Below, piece by piece: positions 1 through 10,820 of a stretch of 64,000 nt of DNA (position 1 is the stretch's first letter; each line of letters opens with the position of its first letter). The position numbers and the translations under genes were made by a program. The stretch is from Branchipolynoe longqiensis. Lineage: Eukaryota > Annelida > Polychaeta > Phyllodocida > Polynoidae. The notes beneath the pieces were generated by a model. It made no database searches and was not told the origin of the DNA. It was given only the letters and a program-made list of their open reading frames with translations. The DNA lies in assembly GCA_030323885.1 (NCBI GenBank), contig CM059186.1, positions 152,556,407-152,620,406 on the forward strand, in the 5' to 3' direction.

Positions 1-1889
1 GTTAATACTTTAAACCTTGATTCTGTTGTTACGGACTCGGATAAGGGTTGTACTTCTATTAGGTATTCGGATTGCACCAATCCACTCTATACTGTCACTA
101 ACATTGAAGATGGCGATTCTGAGATCGCCATGGCCTCCATGATGGAGGACAATGACTGTTTAGATACTAATATGGTTGGACAACCTGGTATAGTCTACCC
201 AAATAAGTTGTTGAGTTCTTCGATTAGCCAAGTTGACCCAGTTGAAATTGTGGTTGATGTTCCATGTTCGTTGGAGTGGGGAGACAAAAACATGGAGATT
301 GATTTATATAATAGTGATGATGTAGATAATTTTAATGCTGCAGATTCTCGTTGTGCTGATAAGAAGGATTTCTGTGATACCTCACCCTTCCAATATAGAT
401 TGCACGTGTTACAGGTTTGGCCAACTTTAGACAATGCTGTTGCTGTTCTCAGTAACGAAAATGATAATAGTATCTTTCAGTCGTATGCATATATATATAC
501 AAAGGTCAGGGCTACTGGTCTCCCAAATTATTTGTCGGCAAAATTGCCTGTTCCGTCTGGCTTAAAAATTGACAGATGGAAGAAATTGCTGGTTGACTAT
601 AGTGATGTAGATCTTATTCCTTTTTTTGAATTTGGTTGGCCAGCTAATTTTACTGGCAGGGCTATCCCAACTCCAACCCAGGTTAATCATGCCCGCTCTG
701 AGGAAGACATTTTTTGGATTAACAAATATGTTAGGACTGAACTTTCCCATGCTGCACTGCTTGGTCCATTCGATGACCCCCCCTTTTGTCCATGGGTGCA
801 GATCAGCCCCATTATGACCCGCCCCAAGAAGAATACTGATGAACGTAGGATTATAGTCGATCTTAGTTTCCCGAAGGGGCGGAGTGTTAATTCGGGGATT
901 AACAGGGGTTTTTATCAGGGAAAACCATACAAATATAATTTACCTACAATCATGTCTTTGGCTAAGCAGGTGACTAAATTGGGGGATAACTGTTACATGT
1001 GGTCGATTGACCTTGCTAGGGCGTACAGGCAATTAAGGACCTGCCCCTTAAGTGTGCCCTTATTTGGTATTAAAGTTAATAATAAGTTTTATTTTGACAT
1101 TTCACCACCGTTTGGCTGTAGGACATCCAGCATGGCCTGTGCACGCACTACAGCTGCAGTAGTACACTTGATGAATAAAATGGGGTTCTTTACATTATGT
1201 TTTTTAGACGATTTTGTGGGAGTAGAGGAGTCATTAGAGAAGGCACATCAAGCATATTCTTACATTCTTAAATTGACAAACGTTTTAGGTTTGAAGCTGT
1301 CTGTTAAAAAGTGTGTCCCTCCTACACACAAATTAGTTTGGCTGGGGTATGAGATACTTACGGACAGCATGCTTATCCGTATTCCTGATGAGAAATTATT
1401 GGATATTTTGTTAGAATGCCATGAATGGATAGTAGGTTGTTTGGTGACTAGGAAGAATGTCCAGAGGTTGGTAGGGCGTTTGCAATTTATTTCTAAGTGT
1501 GTGACGCCCGCCCGGATTTTTATTAATAGGATTTTGGATTTTCTTAGGAGTACCCCATTTTTTGGAAAAGTTTTGGTCACACAAAATTTGGTTAGGGATA
1601 TAGCCTGGTTCCTACGGTTCGCAGAAGGTCATAATAAGCTTGTCCTGTTGCAGCATCTTCCTAGCCAAAAGTGGGTAATCGAGTGCAATTCGTCCTTGTA
1701 TGGTGGGAGAGCATTCAGTCCAACACACTTTTATTGCAGTTCTTACACCCCCTTATTTCTAAAAAATGGTTTCCATATTGCTCAGCTCGAGGCAATCAAC
1801 TTAGTTGTGGCCTTAAAGAACTTGTCGCCCCCTAACCCTCATTTGTATCAAATTATCATTAACACAGATAATGCTGCATCCCAACAGGT
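1..1889 (+). pseudogene. Reverse transcriptase-RNase H of DIRS-like element, N-terminus outside the window, RNase H cut by an insertion
   Basis: One frame is open from base 1 with an internal ATG at 130, so the protein starts before the window. The reverse transcriptase core is clear: motif A WSIDLARAY with the metal-binding Asp codon at 1009-1011, and the motif C box FLDDF with its two Asp codons at 1207-1212. RNase H follows, with QLEAIN and then NTDNA (Asp codon 1867-1869). The host-like reading ends at 1889. The last roughly 30 codons of the open frame, to the TAA at 1980, belong to an inserted element and not to RNase H. The rest of RNase H resumes at 2847. The role would be reverse transcription of the element's own RNA. 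Confidence 0.85.
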
Positions 1890-2842
1890 TGTAAAAATAT
1901 ACGGATTTTCGGTTAAGAGTTATATATTGGCAGAGAGCATTATTAGTCTTGGGCGACGGAGTGGGGACGATGTTATATAAACTAAAAGTAATAATATCCC
2001 ACTCCCATTATGACATGATATAAGCTGTGTGAAATATATGTTCATATATTATGCCTGAGATTAATGAAGAGATGTTCCTATATAAGAGGCAGTACATGAT
2101 TGTTGAAATGTTTCTCTATGCATCCATAAAGAGTGCAATTGGAGAAAAGACCATTTTAACAGAGATCTATTGTAACTGTATAACTGCCCTGCCCCCCCCC
2201 CCCCCTGCCTTGACCACTGGGCCGGTCCACCAGCCTAATTTGCATATACACACAGGGCACCACCTGCAGCTGGGTTGAGTGACAGCTACCCCTACTGGGG
2301 GAGGGTGCCACCCACCCTGACTGTGGAGGTGCCTGATTGGCTGGCTGTGGACTGCCCAGTCACCTGCATCCCATTGGCCCTCTGACCACACTAGCCTCAA
2401 ACCAAGATCTTAATTCTAGACTCTGCTTCAGACCCCCTGGAGAGAGATCACTCTACTCCTGGCTCTGGAGTGAGGCACACCTACTCTTGAGCAGGAACCC
2501 CAGACACTCTGTCTGATGCTATCAAAATTCATCTATTCTAATTGAGTGTGTACACAGCCATAGGACTCCTGTCCCATGGGCTGTAGGCACTGCTTTCTAT
2601 ACAGGCTAAAGTAGTAATGAGATATTGTGTGGCTAGAAGGCAAGGGGTGTGGATGATAGGTCACTGGTAGGTGGACAGGAGTTGGTGTTAGTAAAGCACA
2701 ACTTCTCCACTGTTTATCTGTGTCTTGACTTCATTCTTCCTTAGCATTGGTTAATGAGTTGATAGACAAGTGATATGAAGGGGAGAGTTTCTGTAGTATT
2801 CGCTGGTGTCCCAAACGTGGCCGGGCATCCAGTAATATTATA
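1890..2842. mobile_element. Solo-LTR-like insertion inside RNase H, with AGGT target duplication
   Basis: This 953-bp block starts TGTAAAAATA and ends AATATTATA, and is bracketed by AGGT at 1886-1889 and at 2843-2846. Removing the block and one AGGT puts the two RNase H halves back in the same frame. That is the footprint of an LTR element with a 4-bp target duplication. The block has no coding capacity, so a solo LTR is the simplest reading. A canonical LTR would end in CA, and the TA seen here may be a point change. A stretch at about 2807-2830 (TGGTGTCCCAAACGTGG) resembles a tRNA-primer site, which would argue instead for an LTR plus leader. It also holds a C13 run near 2192. Confidence 0.65.
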
Positions 2843-2846
2843 AGGT

Positions 2847-3099
2847 GCTATCTTCTGGTGCCGGAAAAGATCCTGTCTTGTGCGCCTGTGCCCGGGAAAT
2901 CTGGAGGTTTGCCGCCACGTACACATGCGCGGTACAGGTGATTCACAAGCCAGGAAAGGATCTGGTACTGGCAGATGCTCTAAGTAGGTTGTTCTTTGAT
3001 AATAAATGTAAGCGCATCGCTGACGAATTATGTCAACAAAAATTGTTAACCAAAATAAATGTCTCCCACGACGGAAATGTGTTAGATGTAACCCTATAA
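2847..3099 (+). pseudogene. C-terminal part of the RNase H domain of the DIRS-like element
   Basis: The reading VLSSGAGKDP, then AREIWRF, then HKPGKDLVLADALSRL is the usual end of RNase H in DIRS-like polyproteins, where ADALSR closes the domain. It is the continuation of the frame broken at 1889. A TAA stop follows at 3097-3099. Confidence 0.8.
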
Positions 3100-3163
3100 C
3101 TCCCTGCCAGTTGATAATTTTGTTTTTTGCCTTTATCAACTTGTAGGGGATAAGCGCGCACTA

Positions 3164-4055
3164 GTGGGACGGCTAAGTGTGTATTTTACGGCGGGACTAT
3201 CGGCTGGGACATGGCATAATAAAAGGGTACAGTTTGAGGAGTATCTGGGGTTTTGCAAGAAGGTCAGTGATAACCCCAAAAACCCCAAATTGAAGACGGT
3301 AATACTATATACTTTATATTTAAATGATAAATTGGATACTGAAGGTGCTGTGAGAAATTACATGAGTGGGGCCAGATCATGGATAAGACTGCTTAGAGGT
3401 AATACTGAGACATTTGACTGTTACGCGCTATCACTAGTTAAAGCTGGCATATATAAGTTAAAATCCAACACTGTAAAGAGGGCGTATCCCTTAAGAACCA
3501 AGCACATTAAAATGATGATTTTGAAATTCAGAAAGATTGAAGGTTGGTGTTAATTGTTGCTTTATTGATAGGGTACCTCTGTTTGCTAAGACAGTCCAAT
3601 TTGTTTTACTCCGAGGTGACGGGTGGTGACGGTCACATGCTGCTCTGTAGAGACATCAAAGCACACGACACTCATCTGACGATCACGGTCAGAACCACAA
3701 AGACCACGCACAAGCCTGAGGACGTGTACAGCATCGACATGCCGGCAGGGTCGAACCACAGATTATGTCCGGTGCGCGCGTGGAACAAGTACAGCAGTCT
3801 GAATACGATGCATGAGGGCGCCCCAGCGTTCATGTTGAACAATGGTCATCCGCTGACTGCTACAGTGTTTAACAAGTGCATGCAAACAGCACTGAAAGCA
3901 TGTGGACTCCCTTGGTGGTCGCTAGTGACTGGCCACAGCCTACGGCGCGGGGGAGCCCAAGAATACGCATGAGTGGGCATGCCTATAGAGTCCATAAAAA
4001 TAGTCGGTTGATGGAAATCAAATAGTGTGTTCAATTATGTTAATAAAAATGTTTT
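3164..4055 (+). pseudogene. Tyrosine recombinase of the DIRS-like element, frameshifted and with two stops
   Basis: The first part (3164 to about 3553) is the N-terminal core-binding region. The catalytic part continues in another frame from about 3544, so a 1-nt frameshift sits there. Seen catalytic landmarks are the first Arg in LLRQSNL, the H-x-x-R box in TGHSLRRGG (His codon 3934-3936, Arg codon 3943-3945), and a Tyr in FNYV (codon 4036-4038) as the probable nucleophile. Between the box and the Tyr there are TGA codons at 3970-3972 and 4009-4011; the second sits where a GDWKS-type motif usually has its Asp. The enzyme would join the element's circular DNA into the genome. This copy cannot make it. 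Confidence 0.8.
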
Positions 4056-4059
4056 ATAG

Positions 4060-4679
4060 GGAGGAACCATTATCTCTCGTGTCCCAATTTGGCTGAGAGA
4101 TTATGGCTCCTATGTCCCTGATGTGAAAGTGCTGAATGCTATGATTGTGCGAATGTGTGTGAGTGTGCCAGATGTGAGCTGAACGTGTGACCGTGATCTG
4201 CCCGAGCTGATGCCTCATGTCTTCTTTTCAAGCTGCTTCGAGTGAAATTATACAGTATCTTCAGATATGTTTCATATATCATCAGATATCTTATGATAGT
4301 AAAATCATAGATATGACCTGCACATAAGTAATGAAATAATGTAATAGTAAAATGACATAATAGCTGACCTGCATATAAGTAATGACCATTAGTGAAAATG
4401 ATAAAGACACAGGTTGTACTGCCTGATGAATTTAGAGTAATAATAGCTAAATAGCCCCAATTGTACTATTGGGAATAGCTACTGCAAATATGTTCACAAA
4501 GGTGTAGGAAACAAGGCTGCTGTGAAAATTTATTATGCCTGAGTAATAAATTTATTAGCCCAAAAAGAATTATCTGTGTCTGGTTGTGAATTATATGATT
4601 ATATATCATATTTTATATATCATATTATATATATCATATTATATATGTATCCTATTATATAATCATATATGTGTGTTAA
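4060..4679. other. Non-coding stretch between the DIRS-like element and the Harbinger element
   Basis: No gene is visible. It contains a short direct repeat around TGACCTGCATATAAGTAATGA (4316 and 4364) and an ATAT-rich run at 4580-4670. It may hold the 3' end of the DIRS-like element, but no terminal repeat could be paired. Confidence 0.4.
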
Positions 4680-4699
4680 GGGGCTGTCACATTAGGGTT

Positions 4700-5165
4700 T
4701 TTTGCGGGAGCGTACGGCGGCGTAGGCGCTTTACATCATATACGTCGGCATACACCATCATACGCCGCCATATGCTATGCATACGCTACGTGTACGCTAC
4801 ACGTACGCTCCGCATACGCCGTCATGTGCCGGCTTATGCCGGCCTATGCCGCTGTACGCCGCCATTCGCTTTCTCCCGTCCGTCCAAATTTGTTTGTGCA
4901 TGCTCAAAAAATCTCGACCTAAGGGGGGATATGGTTCATACGCTACTCATATGTTTCTCATACGCCGGCATACGCTCCTCGTATGCTGGGGATACACTGG
5001 CATACGCTAGGGGTACGCCGACGTACGCTACTCGTATGCTCAACTTGCATCACGGGCATATCTTGGGCGTATCTCAGGCTGATGCAGCGTACGCAGAACC
5101 TACGAGTTGCGTATGGGAGCGTATGCAAAGCATGTGAGTAGCGTATGAGTAGCATATGCCCGACC
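4700..5165. repeat. Subterminal array of short TACGC / GCGTA words at the Harbinger left end
   Basis: The words TACGC, ATACGC, GCGTA and CGTATG recur on both strands dozens of times at irregular spacing, between the left end and the transposase promoter. Arrays of short subterminal words commonly bind the transposase or its Myb-like partner in class II elements. Binding here is inferred. Coding calls in this stretch are by-products of the repeated word. Confidence 0.6.
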
Positions 5166-5176
5166 TATGGTCTCGG

Positions 5177-5185
5177 TATATAAAG
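5177..5185 (+). promoter_or_regulatory. TATA box proposed for the Harbinger transposase
   Basis: TATATAAAG lies 48 bp before the transposase ATG at 5233, a fitting distance for a TATA box with a short leader. Function is inferred from position. Confidence 0.45.
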
Positions 5186-5232
5186 GTGACGCACGTCTTC
5201 TTCGGTCATTCCTGCTCTGCTGCTCACACAGG

Positions 5233-6537
5233 ATGGATGCCCAGGCACTGCAAGTACAGTTCCAGCTTTTCTACAGAGTTGCCCTTTATCACCATGAGCT
5301 TGGTCTATACCTCATGGTTCTTCTGGCGTCCCGTACCGAGAGACGAAGGAGGAGGGAGCGGCGGTGACGATTAGTGTGGGTCAGACCCTGGATTGGGAGG
5401 CGGCCACAGTTTGGCTTGTTCGACAAGCTGATGGTCAAGCTCCGCAGCGAGGACAACACGTCATTTGTGAACTTCATGCGGCTGCCTCCCCAGTTGTTTG
5501 ACGAGATTGTGGTGCGAGTGGGACCGAGGATCGCCAAAAAACGGACCACATTCAGGGTGCCGCTCGAGCCGACGCTGAAAATAGCACTTACTCTGCAGCA
5601 CCTGGCATCTGGCGCAAAATACTCCTCCATGAAGTTCGGGTGGAGGGTGCCCCACAACACACAGTCGCTGATAGTGCGTGAAGTCTGTAAGTCCATCGTC
5701 AACGAGTACATGGCCGAGGTCATGACGTGTCCGACGACTCCAGAAGGGTGGCGTGCCGTCGCGGACCTCTTTTCAGAGAGGTGGAACTTCCCCCATACCT
5801 GTGGCACTCTGGATGGGAAGCACATCGCCTGCCGGTGCCCTCCAAAGAGTGGGTCGCTCTACTACAACTACAAGGGCTTTTTCTCCGTGGTCCTGTTGGC
5901 GCTTGTAGATGCGGATTACAAATTTATCTGGGCAGATATTGGCGGTTTGGGCTCCGCATCCGATGCCCAGATTTACAACCCCTCCGAGCTGAAGGCGGGC
6001 ACAGAAGGTGGCACCATCGGCTTTCCGAACCCTGAACCGCTCGTCGACGGCCAGAAGGATGTGCCGTATTTTCTGATCGGTGACGATGCCTTTGCCCTGC
6101 GGCCGACCATGATGAAGCCGTACGGCAAGAGGGGCTTGACCAATGACGAGCGACTCTTCAACTACCGGCTTTCCCAAGCTAGGAGAGTGGTGGATAATGC
6201 CTTTGGCATTCTAGCCAACCACTTCCAAGTGCTGCTGACGACTATGCAGCACCACCCCTCCAACGTGAAGATCATCATCAAGGCGTGCATTGTTTTGCAC
6301 AACCTCATTAGGACACACTACCCAGCGCTACAGAACATGCAGCTGGATCGTCCCGAGACAGCCAACAACAACTTTGTGCCTGGAGGTTGGCGAGAGGGCC
6401 ACAACCTTCCTGACATTGACGTTCTACCTGTTAACCCCAACACCGTGTCCAAGCTAGGAAAGGAACAGCGCAATCTAATTAAAGACTGGGTCGTCTCACC
6501 CGCCGGAGCACTGTCACGGCAAGACAGGATGATCTGA
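5233..6537 (+). pseudogene. PIF/Harbinger transposase (HARBI1-like, DDE_Tnp_4), broken by one TGA and with an altered third catalytic residue
   Basis: Counting from ATG 5233 the frame has 434 codons. An Arg-rich tract (RRRRRERR) is followed at once by a TGA at codon 45 (5365-5367), and the same frame then runs uninterrupted to 6537. The TGA could be a CpG decay of CGA. Catalytic landmarks are GTLDGKHI (Asp194), IGDDAFAL (Asp284), and RRVVDNAFG, where families usually have Glu but codon 321 reads Asp. The N-terminal part (WVRPWIGRRPQFG onward, then a helix-turn-helix-like stretch) is typical of the family. The enzyme would cut and paste the element together with the MADF protein. An AATAAA follows at 6697-6702. 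The GTG at 5374 is not a credible start. Confidence 0.88.
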
Positions 6538-6696
6538 AAAAACATTTTATCAGTCTGTATGCGCTGTGTCTGTCTACTGTTTTTGCAAACTTATGTGCTT
6601 TTCTTGACACTGTACTGTTATCGCTTTTTACATGTCTGTGATGTTGTGACATATCTCCTGTTATATGAGATGCTAATATGTTTATATGTCTAGTAA

Positions 6697-6702
6697 AATA
6701 AA
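6697..6702 (+). terminator. Poly(A) signal AATAAA of the transposase gene
   Basis: AATAAA lies 160 bp after the transposase stop codon, in AT-rich sequence with no other gene. Confidence 0.5.
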
Positions 6703-6849
6703 CGATATCATTTTATGGATATGAAAACACAATTTTACATGTCTGTTATGTTCTTTCGCTCCCTAATTTAAAGTCATCTAGTTAATGTAATTGTAATGAA
6801 TCTCCTCTTTTTTTACATGAATTAATCTTTTACATACATACTAAGAACA

Positions 6850-7835
6850 CAGGGAAAAATAGAGTGACACAGAGACAGAAAGGGGGAGACGAGTTAGAGG
6901 GAGGGAGGGGAGGGGGAGAAGAGATAGAGTGGGAGGGAGGGAGAGAAGAGATGGAGGGAGGGAGGGAGGGAGGGGAGGGAGGGGTATGGAGGAAGAGAGA
7001 TAGAGAGAGGGAGGAAGAGAGATAGAGAGAGAGGAAGAGAGATAGAGAGAGGAAGAGAGATAGAGAGAGGATGAAGAGAGATAGAGAGAGAGGAAGAGAG
7101 ATAGAGAGAGGGAGGAAGAGAGAGAGGAAGAGAGAGAGAGGGAGGAAGAGAGATAGAGAGAGGAAGAGAGATAGAGAGAGGGAGGAAGAGAGATAGAGAG
7201 AGGGAGGAAGAGAGATAGAGAGATGGAGGAAGAGAGATAGAGGAAGAGAGATAGAGAGGGAGGAAGAGAGATAGAGAGAGGGAGGAACAGAGTTAAAGAG
7301 AGAGAGGAAGAGAGATAGAGAGAGGGAGGAAGAGAGATAGAGATAGGGAGGAAGAGAGATAGAGGGAGGGAGAGAGATAGAGAGAGGGAGGAAGAGAGAT
7401 GAAGAGAGATAGAGAGAGGGAGGAAGAGAGATAAAGAGAGGGAGGAAGAGAGACAGAGAGAGGGAGGAAGAGAGATAGAGAGGGAGAAAGAGAGATAGAG
7501 AGAGGGGAAGAGAGACAGAGAGAGGGAGGAAGAGAGATAGAGAGAGGGAGGAAGAGAGATAGAGAGAGGGAGGAAGAGAGATAGAGAGAGAGGAAGACAG
7601 ATAGAGAGAGAGGGAGGAAGAGAGATCGAGAGAGAGAGGAAGAGAGATAGAGAGAGGGAGGAAGAGAGATAGAGAGAGGGAGGAAGAGAGATAGAGAGAG
7701 AGGAAGAGAGATAGAGAGAGGGAGGAAGAGAGATAGAGAGAGGGAGGAAGAGAGATAGAGAGAGGGAGGAAGAGAGATAGAGAGAGAGGAAGAGAGATAG
7801 AGAGAGGGAGGGAAGGGAGAAAGGGGAAGGGAGAA
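6850..7835. repeat. GA-rich minisatellite, unit about 22 bp
   Basis: About 980 bp are built from variants of GGGAGGAAGAGAGATAGAGAGA, with units of 14-22 bp. Nearly every base is A or G on the + strand, apart from one T per unit. It sits between the convergent ends of the two Harbinger genes. Not coding. Confidence 0.95.
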
Positions 7836-7945
7836 AGTTTTTATTTATGTTTTAATTTTAATTTTAATTGTACTTTAATGTATAACAATTAAATGATGGC
7901 ATGCCTTTACTGAACGCGGACACAAAAATTAAAATTGACAGTATA

Positions 7946-7951
7946 TTTATT
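7946..7951 (-). terminator. Possible poly(A) signal of the MADF gene
   Basis: TTTATT on + reads AATAAA on -, 141 bp beyond the MADF stop codon. The surroundings are AT-rich with several similar words, so the exact site is uncertain. Confidence 0.35.
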
Positions 7952-8091
7952 TATTTAAACATCTTGACATATTTACATATATACATAAAAATGTACAAAC
8001 AATATATAAACATACAATATATATACATATATACATACAAATGTACAAAGATAAATAAAAACTAAGACTACATATCTACACATATTTACAA

Positions 8092-10135
8092 TCACTTCTC
8101 TCCCTTGCCATTAGAAGTGGCATCAGCTGGCGACTGTGTGGCTGGTGAGGGGAATAAGTCCAAATTTCCGCCCAACATGCCAGATATCCCGGACAGCCCC
8201 GACAAGTTCAATAGGCCTTCTGGGCTGGCCGACTTAGACAAGTTCACTTGGGTGGGGTCGCCGTGTGTCGGAGTCGCCATGTCTGCGGCAGCAGTGTGCG
8301 GCGGTGACGGCCGTACCACCAGCGGAGCTGAGGCCGCCTTGTGACCCACGGAGGTTGGAGGTAGAGGCTGAGGCGGAAGACTTGGCAGAGGCGGCTGTGG
8401 CTGTGGGTGATGATGAATGTGCGGCTGCCCCATATAGCGCTGCACATACTCGTGTGTCTGTGAAGCCCATGGTGATGCCGGTGGTGGCTGGTGAGTCCAC
8501 TGGTGGGGTTGAGGCTGGTATGCCTCACTTGCAGACACACAAGCAGGTGCAGGAGCAGGTGCAGGAGCAGGTGCAGGAGCAGGTGCAGGAGGAGGAGCAG
8601 CCACACGAACCACCGGGCCCACGAATCTTTCTTCCTCATCCTCCAGATGGTGCGACACCATGCGGTTGAGTGGACCGCAAACGGACACAAACCGCTCCTC
8701 CGGCATCGTGAGGATCATGTCCCGCACATAGTTGGCGAATGCCACTCGCTTCATCACCGTCGGTGTCGGAAGCGGCTGCATGACCTTGAGGATGTCCCCA
8801 GACTCGTCGAACCTCTTGTGGATGGCAGCGAGGAGGTTGTCGTCGACTGGGGCAGATCGCTTCCCTCTCCCCTTTCCCCGCTCTCGCGATGTAGCGGGGG
8901 GAGTGGGTGGAAGCTCCTCGTCCATCGCCACCTCCACATCGGTCGGGACATTCTCCTCCATGCTGAGATCGAGCTGCGGAGACGCGACAGGTGCGGCCAA
9001 CTGCAAGACAAAATCATAAAATAACATAAGTAACATGAATGCAAATCGATATTTCGACAAAAGACACAACAAGTCAACAGTAAATCAAAAATATATAAAG
9101 CAAAAATAATTAACGTTAAATGCAAACATGGATTTATAACGATTATATCTCGATACATCTATTGTCAATATCTCGATTTAAGAACAACTACGCAACAACT
9201 CAACAATAAAGAAATAAATAACATTTAACAAATTACTAGAATATTTACATAAATACAATAAAAGCATAATATAACAAACTTAGAATACAAACGGTTTTAC
9301 GAGAATACTAACGGCCACACCTGTCAGAATGATAAAAGATTATGTACTTACACTCCTGCAGGGCTCCGGTCGGTGACGGACAACGGACCGCAGGAACCTG
9401 AACTTGCGCAGGATCCACTGCTCCTGCTCAGTCAGCTCAGCGGCCCCCGTCCCCGCTTTTTTTCTTGTGGAGCTGCATGTTCGTGTCCCTGAGCGACTTG
9501 AACCACTTCTGGAGATGGACTGTTGTGGTCCCCAGAAGTGTCGCCTGGTCCTCCCACATCTTGGCCTTTCTGTCTGAGTGGCGGTAATCTGTGAGCTTCA
9601 TGTTCCACGTGATGGGGTTCTCCTGGAGGAAGTCCAACATTTGATCCTCCTTGAACACCGACAGAGAACAGTCGCTCTTCTTGGCCCTCCGTCTCTTTGA
9701 CGCGGAGAGGCCACCGGTGCTGGTGGAGGCGTTGGAGGCGGTGGTGGCGGCGGAGGCGGCGGAGGCAGCGGACGACGCCTGTGAACTGCCCCGAGAGGCA
9801 GGAGATGGCGAGCTGGAGCGCAGACGCCAGCGTTGCGTCATCGACCTCTCCACTTGCATCTCCAGCTCCTCCAGTGGATAGTGGTGTTCTGGAGAGTGGT
9901 GTTCTGGAGAGTGGTGTTCTGGAGAGTGGTGTGGAGAGTGGCGAGGTGGCGAGGCAGGTGAGGAGGCTGGTGATGGAGAGCATTGTAAAGTGTGCCTATT
10001 TCTGCCTCTCCCATGGCCTAGTCCTCCTCTTGTAGTCACAGCAGCTCTGGAGGCTGGTGTAGTAGCAGTTGTATGTGTAGTAGTAGTAGCAGTAGCAGAA
10101 GCAGCAGCAGCAGTGGTGTTCCTCTTAGCAGGCAT
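8092..10135 (-). pseudogene. MADF/Myb-SANT-like DNA-binding protein of the Harbinger element, two exons, one frameshift
   Basis: Exon 1 runs from ATG 10135 down to 9352 and is followed by a GTAAGT donor. Exon 2 runs from 9000 (CAG acceptor) to the stop at 8092. Exon 1 encodes a low-complexity Ala/Thr/Ser/Pro start, a tandem SPEHH repeat (about 9890-9930), then a basic KRRRAKK and the MADF core (FLQENPITWNMKLTDYRHSD, MWEDQATLLG, WFKSLRDT). At a run of seven A (9457-9463) the frame breaks. The frame after it (LTEQEQWILRKFRFLR) is the usual continuation and joins exon 2 in phase. Exon 2 holds a BESS-like stretch (FANYVRDMILTMPEERF) and an Ala-Pro repeat. Six A instead of seven would give about 563 residues. 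Known role in this superfamily: binds element ends and escorts the transposase. The run could also be a sequencing error. Confidence 0.8.
9001..9351 (-). other. Intron of the MADF gene
   Basis: 351 bp between a GTAAGT donor (9351-9346) and a TTGCAG acceptor (9001-9006 on +). AT-rich, with stops in all - frames, unlike the GC-rich flanking exons. No other feature is seen. Confidence 0.75.
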
Positions 10136-10820
10136 GGTGGCAGAGTGAGGGGAGACTGTTGCTGCAGGCTGTCAACATTGTTCGCGGGAATAACTGGTTT
10201 GTGTCCAGTTTAATGAGTATATATTTGAATGGTTGCAATGCTGGAAGAGATTTCCCGCTTCCTTTTAATTGACCGATCTCACTCTTGTGCGGCGCCACCA
10301 GCGATTGTATGTAGCCTTGCTGAGTGCTGAAAGATCTGAAATTGTGCTAAAAGCCCAGTGAACCACTGGAGGTGGTAGGCCACTCACCACCACAGCGCTA
10401 ATTACCTGAAAACGTTCCCTTACAATGCTGGGAGATCGGTGATTGTCCTAAGTGCCCCCTAAACCATCGGTTCAAAAATCATGCCTGATTTTCACCATCT
10501 CTGTGTGGAATCGCTCCATGTCTGTATCCTTGTTCAGAAATACATGAAAGCTTATTGGAATAATAATGTAAAAACCGTATCCACTTTTGCACCCAGGCAC
10601 ACAACAGTAAACCATGGCATTGGTAAGGTTTACTAGGATTACTTGTGTAACTAACCTCGTTTTCGAATCAAGATGGTGCTGGGTCTTTCAAACACTGAGG
10701 TACTGTAACTCCAAGCAGACAATTAATGCACATAAACTGGTTGTTCAACGGCCGTTCACATCTCTACAATAAGTTCTATAATATATACCAAAGAAAGGGC
10801 AAATTTAATTATATCACTAC
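10136..10820. other. Upstream of the MADF gene; no gene seen
   Basis: A TATATA-like word on the - strand at about 10218-10226 lies about 85 bp before the MADF ATG and may be its TATA box. The right end of the Harbinger element should lie in this stretch, but no inverted copy of the left end was found. Nothing else is recognisable. Confidence 0.35.

Larger units (their letters stand above)
1..4060 (+). mobile_element. Decayed DIRS/Ngaro-like tyrosine-recombinase retrotransposon, 5' end outside the window
   Basis: The order reverse transcriptase, RNase H, tyrosine recombinase, all on the + strand and with no integrase of the DDE type, is that of the DIRS order. There is no methyltransferase-like segment between RNase H (ends 3099) and the recombinase (from about 3164), which is more like Ngaro than DIRS1. 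The reading frame is already open at base 1, so the element starts outside the window. It is dead: an LTR-like insert splits RNase H, the recombinase has a frameshift near 3545 and in-frame TGA stops at 3970 and 4009. Its right end is not resolved; the AT-rich stretch 4580-4670 lies just before the next element. Confidence 0.8.
4680..10200. mobile_element. PIF/Harbinger DNA transposon with transposase (+) and MADF/Myb-like partner (-)
   Basis: A Harbinger-type transposase and a MADF protein face each other about 1.55 kb apart, the two-gene layout of autonomous PIF/Harbinger elements. The left end is put at about 4680, where GGGGCTGTCACATTAG follows a TTA, as expected for the TWA targets of this superfamily. 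It is followed by a dense array of TACG/CGTA-type words. A matching inverted end was not found to the right of the MADF gene, so the right boundary (about 10.2-10.5 kb) is open. Both genes carry disabling changes, so the copy is not autonomous now. Confidence 0.75.

Noticed and set aside
1890..1980. C-terminal end of RNase H
   Set aside because: These roughly 30 codons lie inside the inserted block behind the AGGT duplication.
5374..5376. Transposase start at 5374
   Set aside because: The codon is GTG and lies in the middle of the Arg-rich region; the same frame extends back to an ATG at 5233, interrupted by one TGA.
8244..9024. Open frames on the + strand opposite the MADF exon
   Set aside because: They are shadows of the GC-rich exon and its Ala-Pro repeat; only the - frame shows family motifs and a fitting splice site.
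10157..10190. GGCTGTCAACATTG as right end of the Harbinger element
   Set aside because: It resembles the left end in direct, not inverted, orientation, so it cannot be the opposite terminal repeat.
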